Source: Ulota crispa
Taxonomy: Eukaryota; Streptophyta; Bryopsida; Orthotrichales; Orthotrichaceae
Reading direction: 5' to 3'
DNA: 64,000 nt
Assembly: GCA_963920765.1 (NCBI GenBank)
Contig: OY987249.1
Coordinates: 3,071,230-3,135,229, forward strand
The notes below the pieces were generated by a model, which worked only from the letters and a program-made list of their open reading frames with translations, had not been told where the DNA came from and ran no database searches. Positions 36,137 through 49,083 of this stretch are shown here, piece after piece. The stretch's first letter is position 1. Every line of letters starts with the position of its first letter. The position numbers were made by a program, and so were the translations under genes.

Positions 36137-37370
36137 CTTGATCTTTAAGGAGTCTTTAGTCAAGCCAAGATTAGGGTGCAATTTACAATTAATAAAAAAA
36201 CTCACATTGGTGACCTGTCCGTGGTTTACCTGATATGTGGAAGATGAAAAGATATACTCAATGAACCTTATTGGATAGGTCTTAATTTGTATTTTGAATT
36301 GAATACAAAGGCCTAGGGAGGGAGATGAAGAGACAATTTAATTTCACCCCTTTGAATATTTTTAAAACTTAAATACAAATTTTAAATTTGGAAGAGGTAT
36401 AGATTTACATGAAAAGACATATTTAATTGATGAGCATCATTGAATAATTCTTAATTTGAACTTCAAATTCAAATTTAAAAAACAAGGAGATAAATAGAAC
36501 GGCATGTTTGACCTTATTTAAATTTCAAAGTGCCTCATTGGATGTTTTTTAATTTGATTTCAAAAAAATTGAATTTCTTTTTATAATTTTTATGAATGGC
36601 ATATATATTTTTATTACTAAATTCAATTCAAATGATCATCATAATGTGATCAAATCCTCCTTTTTGCTTTCAAATACGCTGAGTCCCACTTAAAATCTCA
36701 TCACTATTCATTTACCTTGGTAAATGGGTTTACAAGACTCCTCTATTTTCTATCTATATAATAATTGAATATCAAGCGGTCGAACTCGACAATTCCGTAG
36801 GTGAGAAGGACGACTCCGCAAAGCCCGTTTTTAGTTCCACTTAAAAATAGAGTAGAGTACAAGTTCAACTAAAGTTATAAATGGAATAAAGTAAAATCAC
36901 CTACAAAGCTTTACTAGATGTGAACATGTCACTGGCAATTGCACCACAACTTTCTCTCGGCAAAAAGAGGGCACGGGGATAGGGGGCACAGGGATAGGGG
37001 ATGGAGGGCATAATCCCATTGGGACAACGGGCAGTATACTTGTATCTAATAGTACAAAGGAATTGGGTGTGTGTGTGTGCATGTGTGTGTCGGTTTGATG
37101 AATCCACTTTTAGCTTGTTTTTTGCCTAAAAGTAGCAGTAGAGTAAGAGTTCAACCCAAGTAGAAAAAAATGAACATACAGTGGAGTACAAGTTTGCACA
37201 AAAGTAAAAGTGCAAAAGCTATAAATGGAAAGAGTTTGTGAACTCATTTTGCGATAGCAAAATGGGTTTACAAACTTGTATAAGTATAAAAGAATCTCAG
37301 TTTGGATGAAAAGGAGAGAGTTTGAGTGCAACTATGAGTTGCATTCCATGCATGTAGCAATAAACAATAG
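36137..37370. other. Intergenic, no gene seen
   Basis: Contains a short GT-rich run (37067-37091) and a duplicated GGGCACRGGGATAGGGG unit at 36969-37000. Frames here are low complexity. Confidence 0.4.
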
Positions 37371-38301
37371 CTCCTAAAGGACCAAGCCTTTTTTTCAGTG
37401 AAAGTTACTGAAAACTGCCACTTTTGGGGGAAAGAGTACAAAGGTAGGAAAAAAAATTATTTCTGGAAATCCAACCATAAGATCTTGCCCTAGACTATGG
37501 GAGGTACTTGTAGAAAAAAATCAGCTCATTCTAGATGTAGAGGAGTGAGATATTGACATTTAAAGTGGAAAAATATGTTTTTTTCCCTGCTGCCTGAAAT
37601 TTTCAGAAGTTTTTGATTGCCCCTAAATCAAATAAATTGCTCTACGCAAAGTTGAGGTTTATTTTTCTCATGTAGAAGACCAAGTTAGGTAAGTGTGGGA
37701 ATATTTTCAAATGAATTGGAGGTGTGAATCATACTTTTTAAAATTTTGCAATGCTGATGGCCATGAAAATTGCATATGCACTAGGCAAAATTGGAGGATT
37801 TATGTAAAATTTAGAAAAGTGAATTACTTTGATCCAAATGGTGAAAACCAAGGAATCTTAGTCTAATACAACTTGGGAAAAAAAAGAGTCAAAAAACAAA
37901 TTCACAAAGAGCTCAAAAAAGTAAAGCACTAAAGGCAAAAGGAATGGAGATATGTGAGTCATGTACCTACCCACAAACTAAAACTTTTCACTCATAAATT
38001 GAAATTGAATGATTCAAAGCTCACCACACATGTATAAATCTTAGGAACCAATTTCAATTTTTTATTTTGCAAAAATGTTATTTAAAAAAAGTTATTGGCT
38101 TCCCATTCTCCCTTGTTTTTCAAAAATTCATGCAAAACTTCTTCAATAATTGACGGAATGAAGGGAAGATTAGATGCCCACGCAGATCTTTGAATTCTCC
38201 ATCTTTTCTGAAAGTTTCAAAAGATCACGCAAAGTAGTTTAGCCATAGAGACATGCCCAAAATCCCATTTGTCCTCCAAAGGAACTATGGTCCTTTAGGG
38301 G
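37371..38301. mobile_element. CCTAAAGGACC / TTAA family element (931 bp)
   Basis: The left end CTCCTAAAGGACCAAGCC has a decayed flank (ATAG); the right end GGTCCTTTAGGGG is followed by TTAA (38302-38305). The interior closely follows 39741-40738 in inverted orientation and the two halves of 24914-31128. Confidence 0.8.
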
Positions 38302-38921
38302 TTAATAAGTTACACCTTTCATATTCTCTTTAGGCAATAAAAGCCAGTAGCTCTATGATTCATATGGTGGTCAACAATAAAGTATAATGGATCATTGGAA
38401 GTTACACCAAAACACTTTCTCTCAACTAATTAGATTGAGCCGTTTCACTAGAAGTTAACAACAAGTCATTAGAGGTTGCACCACAACACTTTCTCTCCCA
38501 ATCAAAATGAGTGTCTCAAAAGTTTGTGTTCTCTTTCATATAGGAGTGTCTCAAAAGTTTGTATTCTCTTTCATAAAGATTAGATTTTGCTTTTGCAAGG
38601 TATGAACTCTTCCATGCATATGTACGAGTTAGCGTTGCCTAACAATGAGCACGTTCTTCTAGCAGAGGACCAACAACAATGTGCATGTTCTTAGTAGAGG
38701 ACCAACATGGAAGAGAGGGATATATACGTAATGTGGTTAATAGTAAGGCTTTACTTTGAATTAGATTACTAATGTTTGTGAGAAACAATTTGAATTTTTA
38801 AATTGGTACATTTTGTGATAAGATTGCTATTGCACAAGTTGTTTGCAAAGATATATTTGTTGCCATGTTGGTACAATGAGTACGTAAACTAGTAACAGTA
38901 TAGTAGAGGTGTGTTCAAGTG
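38302..38921. repeat. Intergenic with small direct repeats
   Basis: A 35-bp unit starting GAGTGTCTCAAAAGTTTGT occurs in tandem at 38509-38543 and 38544-38578 with few changes. Nearby, ACACTTTCTCTC and GAGGACCAACA segments are also duplicated. No gene was recognised. Confidence 0.7.
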
Positions 38922-38924
38922 TAA

Positions 38925-39441
38925 GGTCATCCTCAATCCATCCAGCTTAAAGGCATGGTATACCAATCATGACCTATTAATAGCAAATGATTCATCACAC
39001 AAAAATTAATATGATTTGAAGAACATGAAACTTTTCATTCTAAATGTGCAATAAAATTTTGGTTTGGACATTGCATGATTTAGATATATCACATCAAATA
39101 TGTTAACTAACTTCCAAAAAACATAGAGGCCTCTCCAAATCAAGCCTAAATATGGAAATTTTAGTAAAGAGGTTGGTAGAACTTAGTGCAATTGCTTGCC
39201 ACTTTACTAAAATTTCCTCATTTAGGCTTGATTTGGAGGCCTCTAAGTTTTTTGGAAGTTAGTTAACATTTGATGTGATATATTTAAATCATGCAATGTC
39301 CAAACCAAAATTTTGTTACGATTTTAGAATGAAAAGTTTCATGCCTTTCAAATCATATAATTTTTATGTGATTAACTATATGCTATTAATAGATCAAGAT
39401 TGATACACGGGGCCTTAATGCCAAGTGGATTGAGGATGCCC
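38925..39441. mobile_element. Foldback MITE, GGTCATCCTCAATCC ends, TAA flanks (517 bp)
   Basis: Arms of about 240 bp pair from GGTCATCCTCAATCC to GGATTGAGGATGCCC around a centre near 39185. TAA flanks both ends (38922-38924, 39442-39444). The 3-bp TAA fits the Harbinger group. Solo ends with GATTGAGGATGC occur near 40845 and 41325. Confidence 0.8.
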
Positions 39442-39740
39442 TAAGGACATTATCAATCTAGACCGCATTGGAGCTTGGCAAAGGTGATTACAAATTTTTG
39501 ACACGTGGCCTCAAGCAATGCGGCTATACACCATCTCCTCCAACCTGGCCTCCAACCCAATGCACATTAATAGAGAGATATGTAAACTTTATTTTTGTCA
39601 AACTTTTTTGACATAATCACTATTTTTGACCTGCAAAGTAGTCCCCATTTCTCTAACACCAATATACGTAGCATTTTGAAGGACTCTTGAGGGCCATTGA
39701 AACTATTTGAGTGTGGCCCAAGTTTTGTTGTCCCTTTTAA

Positions 39741-40738
39741 CCCCTAAAGGACCAATTGTCCCCTCAGGGGACAAATGGATTTTGGGCATGTACCTATAGC
39801 TAATCTATCTTTTGTGATTTTTTGAAACTTTTATTGAAGGTGGGAAATTCAAAGATCTATGCTGGCATCTAATTTTTTCTTCATTCCAACATTTATTGAA
39901 GAAGTTATGCATGAATCATTGAAAAAAAGGGAGGGCGGGCAGCCAAAAAAATTTCAAAATTGCATTTTTTTAAATATAAATCTGAAATTGGTAATTTAGA
40001 TTTATACAAATGTGGGGATTTTTGAATCATTCAATTTTGATTGATGAGATGAAAGTTATGAGAAGTTTTAGCTTGTGAGTAGGTACGGGACTCCCAAACC
40101 TCCATTCTTTTTGTTCCATGTAAAATTTGTTGCTTTACATTTTTGAGTTCTTTGTGTTTTTTTTTTTTAATTTTTTAATTTTTTAATTTTTTAATTTTTT
40201 AATTTTTTTTTTAATTTTTTACTTTTATTTTGCAAGTTGTAGTAGACTAAGAGTCCTTGGTTTTCACCATTTGGATCAAAATAATTCATATTTCTGAATT
40301 TTGCATAAATTCTCCAATTTTGCCTAGTGTATATGCAAATTTCATGACCTTGAGGCATTGCAGGATTTTACAAAGTATGATTCACACCTCCAATTCATTT
40401 GAAAATTCTCCCACATTTACCTAACTTTTTCTTCTATATGGAAAAAATAAACATCAACTGTGGGTAGAGCAATTTTTTTGATTTATGAGCCATCAAAGGC
40501 TACTGAAATTTTTGGGTAGCACGGGAAAAAACTTTTTGTTTCATTTTAGATGTCAATATCTCACTCATCTACTTCTAGAATGAGCTGAAAATTTTCCCAC
40601 AAGTACCTCCCATAGTCTAGGGCTTGAAATTACAGTTCAATTTTCAAAAATGACTTTTTTCCTACCTTTCTTCTCATCCCCCCCAAAAGTGGCAGTTTTC
40701 AGTGATTTTCTAGAAAAAAGGGCTTGGTCCTTTAGGGG
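39741..40738. mobile_element. TTAA-flanked CCCCTAAAGGACC element (998 bp)
   Basis: TTAA at 39737-39740 and 40739-40742 flank CCCCTAAAGGACCAATTG and CTTGGTCCTTTAGGGG. An (AATTTTTT)n simple repeat lies at about 40160-40225. The uninterrupted TATATGCAAATTTCATGAC near 40328-40346 is the counterpart of the site where the gypsy element inserted in the sister copy. Confidence 0.87.
40160..40225. repeat. (AATTTTTT)n simple repeat
   Basis: About six TTTTTTAA units in tandem, inside the TTAA element. Confidence 0.9.
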
Positions 40739-40742
40739 TTAA

Positions 40743-42174
40743 AATCACATCCCACTCCCACATGCATAGTGCATTGGACCATATTTACAATTCTCAAGCT
40801 GAAACCTACCATGAGAGTGTCATTATAGAGTTGATATACTTGCTGGATTGAGGATGCTCTAACATACAAATTGTCCCAAATGCTGCTACTAAGTCAAATG
40901 GGAAATTCATGCCCTCCGCACAAAAACAGTCTTAGACAACTTGCAAAAGAAATTTGCAATGCTTAAAGAATAAGTTGCTACTTGAGTTTGGTTGAACATG
41001 ATAAGTGCAATTGACTCTTTCCGCGTTAGAGAGGGAAGGAATTTTTTACTTGAAATGCCATATTCATTAAATTGAAAAAATCAAATTCCCAAGTTGTACC
41101 CTAATATTTGGTTTAAGTAGGTCACCTTAAACCCAAAATGTCCAAAAAGTTCCAATTTAATGAATATGGCATTCTGATGAAAATCGGCCAGTATTTTTAA
41201 CTATATTTGGGTTCCTAGAGTTGGCCACGTATTAGGACCATATACTTCTTGGAAAGGCTGTTACAAGAATTGCACATGTAACAAGGCTCCCCTTTATTGT
41301 TTTTGAGGCTCTTATGTATGACTCAATTGAGGATGCCCTTAAGAATACCAAAAGTTGTACAGGAAGGGTTAGGGTAAGGAAAAAAAACCTTTTAAAAATG
41401 TCACAATCTTATAGATTAGTAATACAAATGCAAAGTAAAATTCAACTGTTTTATACAGGAGGTGGATTACCATAATCCATTTCATGCAATATATGCAATC
41501 TTAGTTTGAATTGTTCATCAATCACACAATGGATGTCAATTCTTTCAAAAGTTAATTTTCAAATTTCTTGACTTTTTAGCAGTTGTAATGTGCTCATTGA
41601 ATGTTGTAAAGTTGATTTCTATAGTACTATTCATAAATGCTTAGAACCGATTATGTTCTTTAGTCATACATTAAGGAATTTGGATTTCTGAAATTATCTA
41701 GTTGTTAAATAAAAAGTGTATGGTGATACACTTATATGCTTTGTTCATTCTCATAATTTAATTTGGAAGCATAACTTGCACCACAAATAAAATAAAAAAA
41801 CACATTAATAAATTGTTGAATGATAAAAGTATCATTCAAGTCTAACGTCAAGAAATTCCTTTTGGAAATTCTAATTTGAACAAATTAACCACAGTTTAAG
41901 TTGGTTTATACTCCGTATAAATTGATATAAAAAACCAAAAATCCATTTTTTAAACTTGAGTCATTTCATTATTATATCCAAAGGCATCTACAAGATAGTT
42001 GTTTGAAAACCATCACAGAAGATGACAACATGCTTAGAAAATGAGTACTTTAAGTTAAGTAGTTTATCTTCATTAAGACAAGTTTTTTGTACCCATAACA
42101 AGATTATTGCCTCAAAACCTACATGATCACGTACTAGATAACAAATCTAACATTCATCTAGTCACATTGCTTCA
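40743..42174. other. Intergenic with solo MITE ends
   Basis: Contains the hairpin at 41054-41173 and solo GGATTGAGGATGCTC-type ends near 40845 and 41325. No gene was recognised. Confidence 0.45.
41054..41173. repeat. Hairpin element (120 bp), CCATATTC family
   Basis: AATGCCATATTCATTAAATT at the left pairs with AATTTAATGAATATGGCATT at the right. Ends resemble those of 19239-19505. Confidence 0.7.
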
Positions 42175-43099
42175 CTAGACCCAAGCCCTTTTTTTCAGTG
42201 AAAGTCGCTGTTAACAGCCACTTTGGCGGGAATGAGTAGAAAATTAGGAAATAAAGTTTGTTTTGCAAATTCAATCGTAGGATCTTGCCTTACACTAGAA
42301 GAAGCACTTGTGAGAAAAAATCTGGTCATTCTAAATAGAGAGGAGGGAGATATTTACATCTAAAGTGCAAAAAAAAAGGGTTTTTTCCTTGTTGCTAGTA
42401 AATTTTAGAAGCCTTTGACCACTCGTACATGAAAAAAATTACTCTACACAAAGTTGAGGTTTGTTTTTTCCATGTAGAAGACCAAGTTAGGTATGTGTGG
42501 GAGAATTTTCAAATCAATTGGAACTATACAACACATGGGGAAAATTAGTAAGTAAAAAGAAGTAGAGAATGAGGCAAATCACTAAATTGTTAAGAATTTA
42601 ATTATTAAAATGAAAAATGCAAATCCCAACAATTGTAATGTTGTAATAAACAATCTCCTTCCTTAGGTTTAGTTGTTTTTCCAAAATAATGAAAATTGTG
42701 GAAAATAAAGGACTTGAACGTTTATTTTAGAATAGAGAATCCATAATTGCCCACAAACTAAAACATCTCATAACTTTCATCTCATTGATTGAAGTTGAAT
42801 GATTAAAAGCTTTCCACGTATGAAAAAATCTAAAGAACCAATTCTAGATTTCTTTTTTTAGAAAACACAAAATTTTAAGAAGTTTTTGGGTTGCTCGGAT
42901 TGCCCTCCCTCCCTCGGAGAGCAAAAATTCTTGCATAACTTCTTTGTCAAATGTCAAAATGTCAAAAAAATTAAATACCTGCATAGGTCTTGGAATTCCA
43001 CACCTTCAATAAAAATTTTAAAAAATCACAAAAACTAGATTAACTATAGGTACATGCCTGAAATCCATTTGTCCCCGAGGACAGCTGGGCCTTTACGGG
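42175..43099. mobile_element. TTAA family element with decayed left end (about 925 bp)
   Basis: The right end GGGCCTTTACGGG is followed by TTAA (43100-43103). The left end near 42175 keeps ACCCAAGCCCTTTTTTTCAG, as in sister copies, but the outermost bases are lost or changed. The interior combines blocks of the 37371 and 13372 copies. Confidence 0.7.
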
Positions 43100-43103
43100 T
43101 TAA

Positions 43104-43953
43104 GCTTCAATATAACTCTTATCCCCTAAATTTCTCAAGCAAATGAAAACCGAGCATCGTTCAAGATAATCACCATAGACTACAACTTTATACTTTTCTT
43201 CTTAACAATCCACTCAAAGTGAAAACAAACAATCTGAGTAGAAAATCTTTGCATTCAACTTTTAATGAGCAGACATATTTGTTCATTGTTGTCTCCAAAC
43301 AATGTTTATTAACAATAATGTTTACAATTTTTACAGTACTTCAAATTTCAAAAATACAATTTTTTGAAATGATGATTAATGTATATTCTTTTATGTATCC
43401 AGTTTGGCAAGCATGTGAAAATCAGATTTCACTCTCAATTCACATATACAACACAAAATTAGCAGCTACACTACAAGAGGCTTTGTCACCAAAGTACTGG
43501 CTTGTCTACAACACAAAACAAATAGCTGCGTTATGAGAAGTTTTATCATTGGAGCACAAACTCTTTTTTTTTTTAATAAGGCACCTAAGCTTACTCAAAC
43601 TTGTTGAAGATAATTTCTCTCCATGCAAAGCCTCCTCCCCTGACGTCCAGAACCAACAAAATTCATTGATACTTGTGCTTACCTGAAAGCATGTTAATTT
43701 AGTAACAAGGCAATATGGCAGAGTTCAAGGCGAGCCACCCAAGGTAGCTCTGTCCATGTCCATGATTTGGGCAAGGAAGCATGTGCCTTGAATCCATGCG
43801 CACATGAAATTCAGAACTCTACGTTGAGCTCTGCAGAGTTTTTTTGTTTTTTAACACCTAGAGGTGCCAGGGTCTCTTTTCTTAAAAAATCACAAAAAGT
43901 TATTAAAATTTGTGACATGGAGAAATATTTTGGAGTTGGTGTGTGAAGGAAGG
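43104..43953. other. Intergenic, no gene seen
   Basis: The 105-codon frame at 43219-43536 is AT-driven with no recognisable motif. A TTAACACCTAGAGGTGCC near 43851 looks like a solo TTAA-family end. Confidence 0.4.
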
Positions 43954-43956
43954 TTA

Positions 43957-44980
43957 GGCAGTTCACACTATGTCCCTTGTCCCACTCAAATCTGAGTATT
44001 TGGTTGGTGTAAAGTCAAAAGTTGGGATTTAACTCTTCACACTACGTCCCAAGTCCCATTTCTCAATTCATTGCATTTTGTTGAAATGGCAACACTTTTT
44101 TGGAAGTTTTGGCATTAAGAAAGGTGGGATTTCATTCAAGGGTTGACCATTTTGATAAACCCAACTTTCAACATGTTCCATCAAGATTTTTCATAAAAAT
44201 CATTACATTTTTTCAAATGCTTTTTTGCCTTTAACCCTTAAAATTTTCATCCACCCAAAATGGGTCAATCGGTTTTTAGCAATGCAGTTTATGAGCTTAG
44301 GAATGTGAAGAGTCACATGAGCTTTGACTAATTTGAAGGACAAACAAATTAGCTATATAGGGGTGTTTTCAAATTTAGAAGAAGAGTCACCATTGAATTT
44401 ACATAAATTTTCAAACCATGGGTGGTCTTGGAGATGTAGTGTTAAATTTTGGTTCTAGATTTGTGAAAGTCTTCTATTTTACTCACAATTTTGAAATTTA
44501 AGGGTGAAGTGGTCACTATTGCAAGACCATTTTCTCACTCATTTTTTACCCTAAAAATATAAGACTTGTTTCTAAGTGTGTGGAACTTGATTGCCTTGAC
44601 AATGAGCATAAGATGCCAACTTTTTAAAATGTTATGTGTCCAAAAGAGCCAATCAAAGCACAATTTCAACTACTCCAAAACATTGGTTTCCTTATAGTAC
44701 CCTTTACATTTTTGTTATAATTTTCCAATTGAACCCTTGGATTGAAACCAAACTTTGCAAAGATGATAAGGACTTGACTTTCTACAAGATCTTATGATTA
44801 CTTTGGCCAAAAAATGACTCATCATTCTTTAAGCTTCACTATTTCATAACTTACAAAATTAAGGTCCAAAACACCTTCAAAACGGTTGTAAAATTTAAGG
44901 GTTAATACCCCAATGAAGTTGGGATCTCACTTTGAGGTGAGACTTGTAAAGATGAGACGTGTGATATAGTGCAAACCAGC
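43957..44980. mobile_element. GGTTCACACTA (Harbinger-like) element carrying a nested TTAA element
   Basis: TTA (43954-43956) precedes GGCAGTTCACACTATG; the right end is ATAGTGCAAACCAGC. With the insert at 44235-44901 removed it would be about 350 bp and aligns in inverted orientation with 17618-17987 along its length, including TTGCAAAGACGAG / GTAAAGATGAGAC segments. Confidence 0.75.
44235..44901. mobile_element. TTAA-flanked element nested in a Harbinger-like MITE (667 bp)
   Basis: TTAA at 44231-44234 and 44902-44905 flank CCCTTAAAATTTTCATCC and AAATTTAAGGG. The relative at 17618-17987 has a single TTAA at the matching place (about 17693), so insertion duplicated TTAA exactly. This is the best proof in the window of the family's target. 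Confidence 0.87.
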
Positions 44981-46599
44981 AATTAGAATAAATTTGTACA
45001 ATTGGATCAATCAACATTATCAAAAAAATACTAATATAAAATTTGAATCATGAAATTCACAATTCATTCTAGATTTGTGTACAAATTAAACTGATAAAAT
45101 TAGAATGGAATTTGTTGAAATGAACTTGACATGTGATGATCCCCATATAACGTTTTTTGAGAATTTTTGAGTACTTGATTTACAAGCTCGTTTTTCTTCA
45201 AGGTGTTGAAGGTCAATTTGAATTCTTTTGTATTTTGGTGTTCATAATTCTATTGAATGCACATTCTAATAGTGTTAGATTGAGCTATTGTGTAATTATA
45301 CAAATTTTATCTAGTCAACATATGTCTAATAAGAAAAATCATACTAAAAATTACTTTGGATTTTGATTGTTGATAGAATAAAGTTATTTAGCATATTAGG
45401 TTGCTAACAATTTCTATGGTTAGGTTCTTTGAATGTTTTTACTCTTTTAGCATGAAAGCAACTTGTTTTTGCTCATAGTCTACTAGTTTCATACTCTAAC
45501 TTTTTAAACCAAAACCCAAAATAGTTGGACACTAGCTAGTTTCTATTAGATTAAAAATTGTACAAGTCAGAATCTTGCAATGTCAAAAAATTACTAGCTT
45601 GAAAGTATTAATTTTTTGTTGCATCCTTGCCAATGATTGAACTTTGCCAGTCACCATATTCAAGTCTCTCAACTCATGAGAACTTGTGTTGAGATTGATA
45701 TAAAAAGGTTTGTAAAAACCACATGAAAAATATATAGGTTTAGGATTGTTAGTAGTTCAATATTCACTCTCAATTAAGCAAGTTGGTGATTGGAAAACAA
45801 AGTCATACTTGACCAATGATTGAGATTAGAGATTTTGCACCATAATTCCAAAATTGACTAAATAGGTTAAAAGTATGTGATCTAAAATTCTTGTACATCA
45901 CCCAAAGGTACAATGTCACAAACATCAAGTCCAAATAGCATATACTAAACCTAAAACCTTGATTATCAATCACTATGCTAATAATGATGTTTAATGTTAT
46001 GGTACTTAAAGAATTATTTACCTTGTCATCCAACTCAATCCAGTTCACATTTAATTGAAAATTAATGTTTGTATTGACTATTAACTTTAATGTTGGATAC
46101 TACTCTAATGCATGCTAAATTATTGTAATGCCTATTTAAATTTTTTTGATGAAAATTAATTGACAAACAATGTTCATGCTTATATTATTATTGTTAACAA
46201 TAACAATAATAGTATTGTTTACATTTTTAGAGTTGCAATTTATAATCAATCTTGCCAACACAAAATAATAATATCAGAGTAGTCCTAGAAGATAATTTCG
46301 TACTTTGTTGAAGGAAGTTGGGCAAATATCCACAAAGAACTCATATGGCTAAAATACCATCTTTGTTTATTTGCAACAGTTGATTTTTGGTCCAATCAAT
46401 TTCACTGCTAGTTCTAAAACTTTATTAATTCTCTCAAACACTTGAAGCTGATCAAATTATGATGGTATTTTGAAGCCAACCTTCCATTAGTATAAAATTA
46501 GATCCCAGTCATCCCACGCTCACACACTGATTTTTCCACATGTGCTAATTAATAAGATCAAGCATGTGAGTAGAATTTTTCAGTTACCAGGTGTAAATG
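44981..46599. other. AT-rich intergenic stretch, no gene seen
   Basis: A palindrome of TTATTGTTAACAATAA type lies near 46185-46210. Frames at 45157-45366 and 45803-46048 lack conserved content. Confidence 0.4.
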
Positions 46600-46602
46600 T
46601 AA

Positions 46603-46967
46603 GGGCCGCTTCACACTATGACCGGCCAAGTCGAGAGGGACCCAAATTGAGTGTCTAAACTTTGTCAAGAGGTCAAGAAAATTTGCTGAAAAAAGACAAT
46701 CAATACTAAAATTGACAGTAATAAATGCTGCAATTGATGGCCTCTCACCCATAGTTTGAGTCTTCATTTTTGCTAAACCTAAACTTCTCTTTGAGAGGCC
46801 TTCAACCTTGAATGATAAAGTGCTGCCACGTAAGCTAATGGTGGATGATGGCCTTTGGAGTTTGGCCTCTAGTGTGAAGGCTTGAGCGGCCGGACTATCG
46901 GTTTTGTGCAATCTAATTGGTGCAAACCGACGGCCTCTTGACCTTCGGCCATAGTGTGAAGCCGCCC
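46603..46967. mobile_element. GGGCCGCTTCACACTATG element, Harbinger/Tourist-like (365 bp)
   Basis: The termini GGGCCGCTTCACACTATG and CATAGTGTGAAGCCGCCC are inverted for about 36 bp and flanked by TAA on both sides (46600-46602, 46968-46970). The minus-strand 117-codon frame across it is a by-product; no transposase was seen. Confidence 0.85.
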
Positions 46968-47151
46968 TAATAACTGAATGGGAATAAAGTTCACACTCTT
47001 AAATATCATTTTTCTAATTTTCACATGCATGATCTCCCATTTTTTATTAAATTTTGGATGAGAAACTCAGCATTTTTAGATGGAAATTATGTAGTTTAGA
47101 GATGAACCATCCAAAAATTGCAAAGTGTAGAAATGTGTAACTTTGTTATTA

Positions 47152-47507
47152 CTCCCTCCGTCTCAAAACAATCTTCTTGTTACACAAAATGTTATAGATT
47201 AAGCCAAAAAGAGCCATTTTTCAAAAAAAATGATCTATAAATAGAGTTTGATGTCCTCCTATTGTTCTGAAATCTTGAGTTTCAAATTAGTTTTCAAAGT
47301 AAGGTTTCAAAGTGCTTGAAAATTGAAAATTTGAAACCTTTTTGAAGAGCACCGATGGCCACTCACTTGATGACTTGGGATTGGTTAGCAAGTCCATGCA
47401 TTTGAATTATGTGCAAGTCTCCCTAGCTCCCTTCTTCCTCCAACAACAAAATCATTTTGGGACACTAAATAAAGGTCAACAGGAAGATCTTTTTGGGACG
47501 GAGGGAG
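47152..47507. mobile_element. Stowaway MITE, copy 1 (356 bp)
   Basis: The classic CTCCCTCCGTCTCAAAAC start and GTTTTGGGACGGAGGGAG-like end are flanked by TA (47150-47151, 47508-47509). It is about as long as, and homologous throughout to, the copy at 51648-52006, including GGTTTCAAAGTGCTTGAAAA and CTTCTTCCTCCAACAA blocks. Confidence 0.92.
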
Positions 47508-47509
47508 TA

Positions 47510-48254
47510 TTATTTTTGACATTTTTGCACCTTCTATAGTGTAAGAAACAAAGAGATGCTCTTTGTCCATTAGCCATGCTTGCAAAGAGTGTGTGAGCAT
47601 CCGTGATTATTGACACTACCTAAATACTGGCGCCTCAAAATGTGAGCCTTGAACAATAAAAATTGTGAACCATTGCAACTAGAGAAATTATGGAATGAGT
47701 GACATCTCATAAATCCATCATTTTGAGTGTTTATTGTATCTTTTCAACATGGGTTATGCTAAACTCATAAATGATTGCAACTATTGAAGGACTCCATCAG
47801 GGTAAATTTTGGAAGTGAACATACATCTATGATGGGATTAAATTTCTACGACTATTTTCAAGAATGTTTTAATCTTGTTTGCAAAGGAACACATATCATT
47901 CTTACATCCAAACTCCAATTTATATTTATTCGATTGCAATATGTGTCAATTATGTGTGAGCATATCCTAGCACCTCACTCAAAGCATGATGATTGATTAG
48001 CCTTAAATACAATAATTCAAGCAACTATTTCATAAGAGGGTTTGGCCTTGTAGCACATGCTGTATTTTTTTTTTAGTAAGAACCTCCTCAAATTCCCTCA
48101 TTCATGTAGCATTATGTCTCTTCCCCTCATTCGTAGCCAACATACATTTGCAATCCTTCTCAAGAGTGCAAGATCAATGATGCTTGGTCCATTTTTAAAG
48201 TTGACCCTTCCCAAACGATTAATGCACCGTATGAATGAAATGTAAGCATATCAA
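47510..48254. other. Intergenic, no gene seen
   Basis: Small frames at 47775-47996 and 48057-48245 show no conserved features. Confidence 0.4.
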
Positions 48255-48559
48255 AGGGCTTTTCACACAACTTCCCACCTTTGTAACACCCACCTTAACA
48301 CAAGGTCCTATTTTTGTAGAGAGTAAAAACAAGTACTCAAGAAAGACATGACATTCTATGCAAAAATATTAGTGGTACTTGGGTTGAATGTTGGATCAAG
48401 TAAAGCACTCAATCCAAACTTTGAGAAAAACCCCACAAAACACAATGAACTAAGACATGAGATTTAAGACATGGTGTGAATTGTCAAGACTCAACTTTTG
48501 GCTCTCAATCAATGAGATCCTAAAATTTTGGGATGTGGAACATAATGTAAACTGCCCTT
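48255..48559. mobile_element. Harbinger-like GGTTCACAC family copy (about 305 bp)
   Basis: The left end GGGCTTTTCACACAACTTCC and right end ATGTAAACTGCCC, followed by TTA, bracket the same interior as 17618-17987. Confidence 0.65.
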
Positions 48560-48721
48560 AAATTAAGACTTCACAATTTGTCAAAATTTTGGCTAAAGCA
48601 TTTGGTTTTTTTTCAAAATCTTTGTATGGATTTCAAGGCTCCAAAAGTTTCAAAAGAAATTTGGCATTCCATATTGATTCCCAAACCCGTTGTTCTCCAC
48701 TCTAGTTGTAAGTAACTCACG

Positions 48722-49083
48722 TGCACATCACACACTATGTCTCATGTCCCATCTTTGCAATTCTCAATCAATGCTAGATCCCAATTTAGTTGGATTATTT
48801 AAGGATTAAAAGGGGTACCAAAGAAAATTATGAATATTCAATGCAAAAGTATTAATGGGACTTGAGCTCAAAGTTGAGTTTATCAAAATAGTTGACCACA
48901 AGTAGGAGTGAAGTCCCACCTTCTTTAATGCCAAAGCTTCCAAAAAGTACTACCATGTAAGCAACCAAGACTTCACACAGTGTGAAGTACCAAATCCCAA
49001 CTTTTGACTTTACACCAATTAGATTCTCTCAAATTTCACTGGGACTTGGGGGACGTAAGTAGTGTGCTCAAATTGCAACCCCT
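48722..49083. mobile_element. Harbinger-like GGTTCACAC family copy, degenerate ends
   Basis: CACACACTATGTCTCATGTC at the left and GTAGTGTGCTCAAATTGC at the right bracket the family interior (TTTAGTTGGATTATTTAAGG, AAGTATTAATGGGACTTG). The outermost bases have decayed. Confidence 0.6.

Noticed and set aside
46558-46911. 117-codon minus-strand frame
   Set aside because: It lies within the palindromic Harbinger-like MITE 46603-46967 and is a by-product of that repeat.
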